This document shows, piece after piece, positions 36,901 through 43,248 of a stretch of 64,000 nt of DNA. The stretch covers positions 94,147 to 158,146 of the forward strand of contig JAUCSE010000042.1 of NCBI GenBank assembly GCA_030445275.1, written 5' to 3'. The DNA is from Mucilaginibacter sp. Lineage in GTDB: Bacteria; Bacteroidota; Bacteroidia; Sphingobacteriales; Sphingobacteriaceae. Within the stretch, counting starts at the first letter, position 1. Every line of letters starts with the position of its first letter. Under the pieces are notes generated by a model. That model made no database searches. It had not been told where the DNA came from and saw nothing but the letters and a program-made list of their open reading frames with translations. The position numbers and the translations under genes were made by a program.

Positions 36901-37297
36901 TTATCTTAATTACCGGGGCGGGAGTTTGGTTCTCTTCTACACCCTTTCGTTTTAAAACAATTGTCTGCTTAATGATTTTATAGCTCAGTGGTTGGTCTTT
37001 AAAACATTGTTTTAAAACATCCTCAATAGATGCATTAGTTACTGTTACACTAATTTTTTCATTTTGAGGAATGTCCTTGCTGTTATACAAAAAATAATAC
37101 CCGCTTTGATTTTCTATTAACTGTAAAACTTTTTCAATAGGAACTTTACGTTCACGGAGCGTTATGGTTTGACTGAAACTGGATGCACTTACCTGGGCAA
37201 GCGCTGTAAACATAATAATGGCAATTAACTTCATAGCCAATATAGCTTTGGCAAGTTGCGGCCGCGCCGGCAACAGTGCCTTATTAATAAATTTCAT
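33992..37297 (-). CDS. SusC/RagA TonB-dependent transporter with STN domain
   Basis: Outer-membrane nutrient transporter of 1101 residues. Order: long signal region, STN domain (about 45-118: VPIEKVLQLIENQSGYYFLY ...), carboxypeptidase-regulatory-like domain (about 128-215: IRGTVTDEKGVLPGVSVKLKG), TonB box region SEVVVVGYGTQKK, plug with LIDGIEGSMDNIDPNLIESI and KDAASASIYGSRAANGV, then the 22-strand barrel ending KVYSFGLNVNF. The STN domain is the hallmark of transporters that signal to a FecR anti-sigma factor, and such a gene pair lies directly upstream. With SusD it should import an oligosaccharide or other large substrate. Confidence 0.97.
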   Translation of the reverse strand: MKFINKALLPARPQLAKAILAMKLIAIIMFTALAQVSASSFSQTITLRERKVPIEKVLQLIENQSGYYFLYNSKDIPQNEKISVTVTNASIEDVLKQCFKDQPLSYKIIKQTIVLKRKGVEENQTPAPVIKIRGTVTDEKGVLPGVSVKLKGSNIGTITDVKGNYSLSLSDGNGTLVFTSIGYVTQEIAIDGQTTVNIQLKAESKGLSEVVVVGYGTQKKVNLTGAVSSVSGDDIKVRPVGQTSAGLQGMMPGVTVTQSSGKPGGDAGTIRIRGVGTLNNANPLVLIDGIEGSMDNIDPNLIESISILKDAASASIYGSRAANGVVLVTTKRGGKQIGITYNGYSGWQKATNMPQTVSALDYMLLLNESYVNVGRTPLYSDALVQQYRAQNGVSTDQYPNTDWQKEVLIGSGFQQSHFLTVNGGSEKVRMLTSVGYFDQKGIINNSDFKRYTVRSNADITISKKFSAKFDLQFVDGITTEPGAGTGTIFAAMDGIPANQSGVNSNGSWGVGWNGNNPIAQTKEGGTNKMTAPLASLNASLAYSPVSWLKAEITVAPKYIDSIGKNYNIAIQTYLPDGTPSFKVPALTTLTQNDSRSFYNTVRGLITFNKTFGVHNVKALVGASQEDYHNDYTSEYRDTYILPDYPVIDAGSSANQKTSGSSEAWALRSYFGRLNYDYKQKYLIELNGRYDGSSRFASGRKYAFFPSASAGWRISQENFMQPLRNVIDELKFRASWGRLGNQNIGTYPSVTAVILGTSVFGKQVVNTALLNSLANSDITWETTEMSDVGVDMTLFSHLTITADYYAKKTSNILLKLNIPLIIGLAAPYQNAGVVNNKGWELGIGYRGNINAFKYSVSLNLSDVKNKVIDMHGISQPNLTISKEGYAINSIYGYQAEGLFKDAADVTGHATQFGNVAPGDIKYKDQNNDGIINEKDKVVLGSTIPRYTYSSNITASFKGFDIGVFLQGVGKANGYLYGAGIMPFYPGLGGGTILEANKDRWTPDNPNAKFPRLTFGESNNQQTSSFWLKDASYLRLKNLQLGYTFSSLLTSKIGVKSVRLFVNGFNIFTADNFWKGFDVESPVGTVNAYPQVKVYSFGLNVNF

Positions 37298-37556
37298 ACC
37301 TTTGAAATGTTGGGTTTAAGGGTTAGCTATCAATTTCGCGATTGGTTTAATAATTGTAAACTCAGCGCCAACCGGGAATGTGGCCAAACGCTTCCCGGTT
37401 TCTTTATTTACAAGAATTACATACTTTGAATACATCACCTTGGTAATGTTTGAGGAGGGTTAGTATATCTTCTTCATAGTTGGTTAATTTAAGTGAATAA
37501 ATGGTTAAAAATTATTGGTATTTGTATCATGTCACCATCCCATCTGGTCGATCATA

Positions 37557-38735
37557 TTACTGCGTTATAATGATGTTCTTATCTTCTATTTTAAAATGTA
37601 TGCCGGTATAGCTTAGCATGCTTAAAATTTCGGAAGCATTTACATTCCGTGATATTTTACCGGTGATCTGCACGTGAGGCATTTTACCCTCATATTTTAC
37701 ATCAACATCATACCATCTTGAAATTTGTCGCATTACCGTTTCTATTTCTGTATTTTTAAAAAGGAAGACTCCGTTTTTCCAGGCAGTTATTGCATTAATA
37801 TCCACATTATCAGCAATCTTTATTTCCCCGGCATCTGCTAACTGAGCCTGCTGGCCAGGTTTTAGCATATTGCTCGCATTTCCGCTAAGTACTTTTACTG
37901 ATCCTTCCAGCAAGGTTACTTCGGTAGCTGCTTCATTATGGTAAGCCATGATGTTAAAATGGGTTCCCAGAACCTGAACAAGCCCCTTATCATATTTAAC
38001 TATAAAAGGTATATGCATTTTGGAAACCTCAAAATAAACCTCACCTGAAATATCCACCTCTCTCTTATTTGGATTGAAAGCCACCGGAAAGCTGATGGAC
38101 GAAGAGGCATTTAACCAGGCCTTACTCCCATCGGGCAATACCACCTGGTACTGCCCGCCCCGGGGTGTAGAAATTTTGTTTATTTGAGTATCGGGGTTAC
38201 CAGCGTTATTAGGTTTTGCGGAGTAGATAATTTGATTATCCTTTGTTTTATGCACTACAATATCGCCCTGGTTAGCTAAAACACCATCTTTGGCGGTATC
38301 CAATACTATAGTAGCGCCATTACTTAAAGTAAGGATAGCTTTGTTTGTACCCGGACGAACATCTGCCGGTATCTTATTTTTAGTTATTTGGGGAACGGTT
38401 TTTAAGTCCTTATTTAAATAAGAATAAATGCCAAAACTTAAGAACAATATAAAAGAGGCGGCAATGGCAATCTTAGTCCATAAATATATAACGCCCCCAC
38501 CTGATGATTTACTTTTCAGTATCTTATTTAACTCTTCATTAGCCTTTACATCATCAGGAACAAGAGCATCCTTATTTAATTTGTTAAAAGCCTGAGCCAT
38601 TAACTCCGACAGCTCTTCGTCGTTGAATTTATTCAGCAACAGGAACAGTTCTTTTTTTTCATCATCTGTAATCGTTTTTTCATAAAAACGGTTAAACAAA
38701 TACGAAACTCTTTCGTTGTTGGCTTTCATTATCAT
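37557..38735 (-). CDS. FecR-family anti-sigma factor
   Basis: Inner-membrane signal transducer of 392 residues. A cytoplasmic N-terminal part (about 1-80) binds the sigma factor; one transmembrane helix lies near residues 85-108 (LWTKIAIAASFILFLSFGIYS); the periplasmic FecR domain (GGQYQVVLPDGSKAWLNASS, GEVYFEVSKMHIPFIVKY, GTHFNIMAY, GSVKVL) contacts the STN domain of SusC; a DUF4974 domain closes the protein (EIETVMRQISRWYDVDVKYEG). Two possible starts (MIM) differ by two codons. Located between the ECF sigma gene and susC. Confidence 0.95.
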   Translation of the reverse strand: MIMKANNERVSYLFNRFYEKTITDDEKKELFLLLNKFNDEELSELMAQAFNKLNKDALVPDDVKANEELNKILKSKSSGGGVIYLWTKIAIAASFILFLSFGIYSYLNKDLKTVPQITKNKIPADVRPGTNKAILTLSNGATIVLDTAKDGVLANQGDIVVHKTKDNQIIYSAKPNNAGNPDTQINKISTPRGGQYQVVLPDGSKAWLNASSSISFPVAFNPNKREVDISGEVYFEVSKMHIPFIVKYDKGLVQVLGTHFNIMAYHNEAATEVTLLEGSVKVLSGNASNMLKPGQQAQLADAGEIKIADNVDINAITAWKNGVFLFKNTEIETVMRQISRWYDVDVKYEGKMPHVQITGKISRNVNASEILSMLSYTGIHFKIEDKNIIITQ

Positions 38736-38829
38736 TCAAAAAATACTGAAGAAATCAGGTCTTGGTTAATTGGTTTTTAACTTTCTTATATACAAGACGC
38801 AGACCGGCGAAAAAAAGGGGGTACTGAAA

Positions 38830-39414
38830 TTATTTTTTTATTAAAAAAAGCAGGAGCACAATAAAATTGATCTTTTTTTTAACGTATAAAGTGATGGAAG
38901 CTGTGGCCAGCTGCAAATATGTTTTAACGGTTTCCCTTGAAATTCCCAGCTGACCGGCTATTTCCACGTACTTCAGATGCTGGTGACGACTAAGGAGGTA
39001 AACCTTTTTCTGCTGGGGAGGAAGTTGGTCAATAGCTTCGTCTAACAACCCATAATAATTATTAGCATTACCATCTAAGCCTTCTTCCTTAAATGTTTGT
39101 ACTTCTTCGCTCTCCCATTTTTGATGCAATATGGTTTGCCTGATATGTTTTCGTAAAAAATCAATGGTATAGTTTTTTGAAAGTATAAAAAGATACCCTT
39201 TGAAATTATTTATCCCCTCCAAAGTTTCACGGCTATTCCATATTTTTAAAAATACGTCCTGTACAATTTCATCAGCCAGTTCACTTGATTCCGTCAATCG
39301 GTAAACATGGGTACGTAATAATTGATGGTACGTAATATATAACTTTCTGAAAGCGCGCTCATTCCCTGTTGATACAAGTTTAACTAATTCTATTTCGCTG
39401 AGGGAGTCGGGCAT
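38830..39414 (-). CDS. ECF RNA polymerase sigma factor
   Basis: A 194-residue sigma-70 ECF factor of the FecI-like type paired with FecR. Region 2: YRLTESSELADEIVQDVFLKIW and NFKGYLFILSKNYTIDFLRKH; region 4: LPPQQKKVYLLSRHQHLKYVEIAGQLGISRETVKTYL, with an intact helix-turn-helix. It probably directs RNA polymerase to the susCD promoter when substrate is bound outside. First gene of the sigma-FecR-SusC-SusD set. The C-terminus ends in a hydrophobic tail (INFIVLLLFLIKK), unusual for the family and possibly just lineage-specific. Confidence 0.95.
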   Translation of the reverse strand: MPDSLSEIELVKLVSTGNERAFRKLYITYHQLLRTHVYRLTESSELADEIVQDVFLKIWNSRETLEGINNFKGYLFILSKNYTIDFLRKHIRQTILHQKWESEEVQTFKEEGLDGNANNYYGLLDEAIDQLPPQQKKVYLLSRHQHLKYVEIAGQLGISRETVKTYLQLATASITLYVKKKINFIVLLLFLIKK

Positions 39415-39534
39415 TAATGGGTTAATTTAGAACTAAATTAAAGTTAACAAAATTTAGAGAGCCTGATTAAATTCAGATAAAATTTAATTAGGAAAAAGGT
39501 CCAATTGTCAATAAAAATGCGTCATTATCCGCCT

Positions 39535-39651
39535 CTTCAAGCGTCTAGGCTTGAAGAACTTTTTAGGTAAGCGTCCACACTTACCCCAATGGATATAAAA
39601 GTAAGCGTGGACGCTTACACTTATATCGATTCAAGCGAAGGACGCTTGAAC
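39535..39651. repeat. Mirror-ordered palindromic repeat set
   Basis: Four short palindromes in symmetrical order: CTTCAAGC...GCTTGAAG (39535-39556), GTAAGCGTCCACACTTAC (39567-39584), GTAAGCGTGGACGCTTAC (39601-39618) and TTCAAGCGAAGGACGCTTGA (39630-39649). The two outer and the two inner members are also complementary to each other. No ORF in this 403-bp gap. Confidence 0.75.
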
Positions 39652-39677
39652 CGGCGAAAGAAGAAAACTCACCAACT

Positions 39678-39740
39678 TGTCATCCTGAGGAACGAAGGAT
39701 CTATTCGCAGATCAGATTCTTCGCTACGCTCAGAATGACA
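39678..39740. repeat. TGTCATCCTGAGC-family repeat (second copy)
   Basis: TGTCATCCTGAGGAACGAAG and CTTCGCTACGCTCAGAATGA arms, same family as 4089-4170, here with a shorter middle. It lies before the minus-strand LytTR operon's end. Confidence 0.75.
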
Positions 39741-39817
39741 AACTTATTGTTGTCCTGATATCTCAATGACAACTTTTATTTGTTTTTAAACAGTTTATAA
39801 TAAAAACAGGAAGTAGT

Positions 39818-40522
39818 TTAAAGATTTTTACCGTTGATGTAGTTCTGCAGTATTTGCCGGTATCCATCACCAATAGGAATTTCTTTTCCCTGAATAATGA
39901 GTTGCGTTTTTTGGATGGAATCAATTTTATCTAATGCTATAATATACGATTTATGTACCCGCATAAATTTGGCAGCATCAAATTTTTCTTCAACGGCTCT
40001 TAGCCCCAGCCGGGTAATCACTATTTTGCCTGAGTTTAGGTTAATGCGTACATAATCTTTAAGACCTTCAATAAAATTAATTTCATGAAGCATTACTTTA
40101 ACCAACGAATAATTAGCATTAACAAATACATGCTCAGATTCGGCAGGCATTTTATGTACAAACTTGCTTACTTTTAGCATATTCTGCGCTTTTTGTACAG
40201 CCTTTAAAAACCGGTGAAAGGGTACCGGCTTAATCAGGTAATCAACCACATCCAGGTCAAAACCGTCGAGCGCATGCTCTTCATAAGCCGTAACCAGGAT
40301 AACCAAAGGCGGATGTTTAAGCGACCGTAAAAACTCAATCCCGGTTATCCCCGGCATTTGTATATCCAGAAAAACAAGCTCAATAGGCTGTTCGCTCAAT
40401 ATGCCCATGGCTTCAGATGCACTGCGGGCTTTTGCAATCAGGTTTAAGGCCGGTACCTGCCTTATATTATCTTCCAATAACTCCCTTGCGGGCAACTCAT
40501 CATCAATAATTAAACAGTTCAT
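39818..40522 (-). CDS. LytTR-family response regulator (second)
   Basis: A 234-residue response regulator. The receiver has Asp7-Asp8, phospho-acceptor Asp53 in VFLDIQMPG and KPVPFHRF; the LytTR DNA-binding domain runs from about residue 130 (LHEINFIEGLKDYVRINL, MRVHKSYIIALDKI). It lies 3 bp downstream of its kinase gene. It is clearly paralogous to the regulator at 17282-17995; the two sets share architecture and gene order, though this one has no DUF2306 partner. Confidence 0.95.
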   Translation of the reverse strand: MNCLIIDDELPARELLEDNIRQVPALNLIAKARSASEAMGILSEQPIELVFLDIQMPGITGIEFLRSLKHPPLVILVTAYEEHALDGFDLDVVDYLIKPVPFHRFLKAVQKAQNMLKVSKFVHKMPAESEHVFVNANYSLVKVMLHEINFIEGLKDYVRINLNSGKIVITRLGLRAVEEKFDAAKFMRVHKSYIIALDKIDSIQKTQLIIQGKEIPIGDGYRQILQNYINGKNL

Positions 40523-40525
40523 GGG

Positions 40526-41713
40526 CTAAAGGTTGATTTCTAAATTTACAATGAAAGCGCTATCTCTTTGTTCAATCGAAATATGATGATTTTCGGGGTA
40601 AAGTAGTTCCAATCGCCTGCGCACATTGGTTAAGCCAATACCTGAATTTTTATCCTTAACGGTTTCTCCTTTGCTTATATTATTCATCACCATTAGTTTG
40701 AGTGTTCGTGTATTTTCATCCACATTGATGGCAACATCTATAATGGGGTCCTCGATCATTGCTATACCATGCTTAAATGCATTTTCAACAAACGGGATCA
40801 ATAACATAGGCTCTATGTGATAGCCCTCAAAGCTGCCCGATAAAAAAAGATTCAGCCTCAGGCTGTCACCAAAACGGAGTAACTGCAGGTTAATATAATT
40901 TTTCAGATACTCAATTTCCTTATCTAAACTGATCCTGTCGCCGTCGCTGTCATAAAGCATATACCGCATGAGCTGCGAAAGACTTATCAGCGAAGGTTCC
41001 ATCAGTTCTGATTTCTTACGTGCCATTGAAACCAGTGTGTTCATTAAATTAAACATGAAATGCGGACTTATCTGCGAGCGCAAAAAATCAAGTTCTGTTT
41101 TCAGATGGACGGTCTCCAGCTCTTTTATAAAATTGTTTTGTATTATCTTATCAATATAAAGCCGGTAGCCGTAGCTACCAAAAATTACCAGAAAAAATGG
41201 AAAGACCGAGAAAAACAGTCCCGGGTTTAATATACCTCTTGGCATCCTTTCTTCCCTCCTGCGCATAAATTCCGGCTCAGACATACGCATGTATGCCGAA
41301 TCGGGCATGAACCTACCTTCCGGACCATGCATACGCCTGAAGCCCGAATCTGGCATAAACCCATTTTCCTCACCACGCATATGCATCCTTCCCGGGCCAG
41401 GCATATGCATACTTCTGGGATCGGGCCACAGGTAGTTTTGCGATACAAAAAACAGCAAAAAGCAAGCTAAAAGCAGCAGGCTATAATACCAACTGCCATG
41501 TTTTTTTTCCTTGATAGGATAAACCACATAGGTATGTAAATAAAATATACCAATCAGCGCCAAAAAGGAGAAGAAGATATTATGGATAGATCCCTTTTGC
41601 GGGTCATTACTGGCTGCCATGAGCCTGAACAAGAAAGGTAAAACAAAAACAATTGTCCATATCAATACCGGGAAAATCCCGCTGTATCTGTTTAAATGCT
41701 TTGGTTTCTGCAT
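40526..41713 (-). CDS. LytS-type sensor kinase with Met-rich periplasmic loop
   Basis: A 395-residue inner-membrane histidine kinase. Four helices lie at about 12-32, 44-65, 76-93 and 164-184. The positive-inside rule places residues about 95-160 in the periplasm. That loop is rich in Met (11 by my count), with three His and many Arg/Pro, and contains an internal repeat: FMPDSGFRRMHGPE and FMPDSAYMRMSEPE. The kinase core is normal: FLRSQISPHFMFN with the phospho-accepting His, IPFVENAFKHG, GIGLTNVRRRLELL. Met/His clusters in periplasmic loops often bind Cu(I) or Ag(I) or form oxidation sensors, so metal or redox sensing is a fair inference. Pairs with the LytTR gene 3 bp downstream. Confidence 0.93.
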   Translation of the reverse strand: MQKPKHLNRYSGIFPVLIWTIVFVLPFLFRLMAASNDPQKGSIHNIFFSFLALIGIFYLHTYVVYPIKEKKHGSWYYSLLLLACFLLFFVSQNYLWPDPRSMHMPGPGRMHMRGEENGFMPDSGFRRMHGPEGRFMPDSAYMRMSEPEFMRRREERMPRGILNPGLFFSVFPFFLVIFGSYGYRLYIDKIIQNNFIKELETVHLKTELDFLRSQISPHFMFNLMNTLVSMARKKSELMEPSLISLSQLMRYMLYDSDGDRISLDKEIEYLKNYINLQLLRFGDSLRLNLFLSGSFEGYHIEPMLLIPFVENAFKHGIAMIEDPIIDVAINVDENTRTLKLMVMNNISKGETVKDKNSGIGLTNVRRRLELLYPENHHISIEQRDSAFIVNLEINL

Positions 41714-42142
41714 AGTAAAAGTTAAAAGTAAAGGTTAAAACCCTCACCATTTTAAAATTGCGATTAAGGGGTTCATTATTACAATCAAACCCTGGTTATT
41801 GTAGATTCTAAACTTACATTTCGTCGCAATATTATATAACGGCAGTCAAATTATATTTAGCCATTTAATGGCTAATTGGTTGATCTGTAAATTCTTCGCA
41901 GAAAATCGGCCTTTGATACGAAAAATAAGCCTATTCGTCGCATTTAACATTTGTTAACACAGAACTTTTCAAAATTCGCTTAGAAAAAATATGCAGCAGG
42001 TAACGGCAGGTGCCATTACTGCTCCAAACAAAACGATCACCATAAGCAAATTAAAACACCGCATTACAACACGATATGACCCCATCTTTTTACACTATTA
42101 GCAAATAATTTTTCATTTTTTTAAACACAAATTAGTAATAGT
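41714..42142. other. Divergent promoter region without genes
   Basis: AT-rich 429-bp space between the divergent kinase and MBL-fold genes. Both promoters must be here. I see no RNA gene, repeat or clear operator. Confidence 0.6.
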
Positions 42143-42850
42143 ATGAAACAGATCAGTGATAAGGTTTACCAGATCAGCTTAGGTATGGTAAATGTTTTTT
42201 TGATTGAGGACGATGGGTTAACGCTTATTGATACAGGGCCGAAGGGTAGTGCCGATAAAATTTTCAACGCCATTGAAAAAGGTGGTAAAGATCCCAATGA
42301 TATAAAACAAGTTATTATAACGCATGCCCACCCAGACCATGCAGGAAGCGCTGAAGAAATTAAAAGAAGGCTGGAAGTGCCCTTACTGGCTTCGCAAAAA
42401 GATGCCGTACTCATGCGGTTTGGTATTGCCGGCCGGCGGGATATACAGCTATCGCCAGGTATTATAAACTGGTTGGTATACCACTTAATAATTAAAAGGG
42501 CCGGGGTTATTATTGAACCTGTACTTGTTGATGAATCATTAAACGACAACCAGGTTATTCCGATAGCTGGTGGCATACAGGTTATTCATACTCCAGGTCA
42601 CAGCGCAGGCCATATTGCATTGCTTATAAAAAACGAAGGCGTTTTAATTGCCGGTGATATCTGCGCAAACATGGGTGGCCCCGGTCTGAGTGTTGTATAC
42701 GAAAACCGGGAACTGGGTATACAGAGTATCATCAAAGCCGCTGAACTCGATTTTGATATCGCTGTTTTTGGGCATGGCAAACCGATATGGCAGCATGCCA
42801 ACCGGGTATTAAGAGAAAAGTTCGAAAGGCTAAACTTCTCACTGATTTAA
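42143..42850 (+). CDS. MBL-fold metallo-hydrolase
   Basis: Cytoplasmic 235-residue metallo-beta-lactamase-fold hydrolase. The zinc motif is intact: ITHAHPDHAGS (HxHxDH at about 61-66), then IHTPGHSAGHIAL (third His), VLIAGDI (bridging Asp) and the final FGHGKPI His. No signal peptide. This branch includes glyoxalase-II-like hydrolases and quorum-quenching lactonases; no particular substrate is indicated. It is followed after 12 bp by a decayed, partial copy of itself. Confidence 0.9.
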   Translation: MKQISDKVYQISLGMVNVFLIEDDGLTLIDTGPKGSADKIFNAIEKGGKDPNDIKQVIITHAHPDHAGSAEEIKRRLEVPLLASQKDAVLMRFGIAGRRDIQLSPGIINWLVYHLIIKRAGVIIEPVLVDESLNDNQVIPIAGGIQVIHTPGHSAGHIALLIKNEGVLIAGDICANMGGPGLSVVYENRELGIQSIIKAAELDFDIAVFGHGKPIWQHANRVLREKFERLNFSLI

Positions 42851-42862
42851 CCGGTAATAATC

Positions 42863-43183
42863 ATGAAACGGATATTCAATCATATTCACAGGCTCAGTTT
42901 GGGCATGGTGCTTACGCTTACAGTCTATCGTGGCGAAACAATAGCGGACACCTGCCTGAACTACTGTTTTGACAGACTTTTTTACGTGTTAAATAAAATT
43001 GAAAAAGGACCCGATACGATCAGGCAAATGACAGGGGTAACTTGCATTGTGTTTTTTATTTTGCTCAATTTAACAGCTTATCACGTTCATGCGCGAAATA
43101 AAACCAGCAGGTTACAATCTGCGTTGACCACCGTTAAATTAAATAAGGGTTTTCTTAGATTTTCAGTACTCTTAAAACTGTAA
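42863..43183 (+). pseudogene. Decayed partial duplicate of the MBL-fold gene
   Basis: A 106-codon frame whose first ~50 residues align with the start of the upstream MBL protein: MKRIFNHIHRLSLGMV against MKQISDKVYQISLGMV, then ETIADT against LTLIDT and KIEKGPDTIRQ against KGGKDPNDIKQ. After that the similarity is lost: the position of THAHPDHAG reads TCIVFFILL, so the zinc site is gone and the remaining two-thirds of the domain is missing. The frame is open and could be translated to a short membrane-like peptide, but it is best read as the remains of a tandem duplication. Confidence 0.65.
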
Positions 43184-43248
43184 CGATTTATTTTAGACAA
43201 AGTGGCATCATTTGTTTTAGACAATATACATTCTCGAAAAATGACCGC

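Noticed and set aside
39535..39740. Possible riboswitch upstream of the LytTR operon
   Set aside because: The operon is on the minus strand, so this region is at its 3' end; it matches interspersed repeats rather than any known riboswitch.
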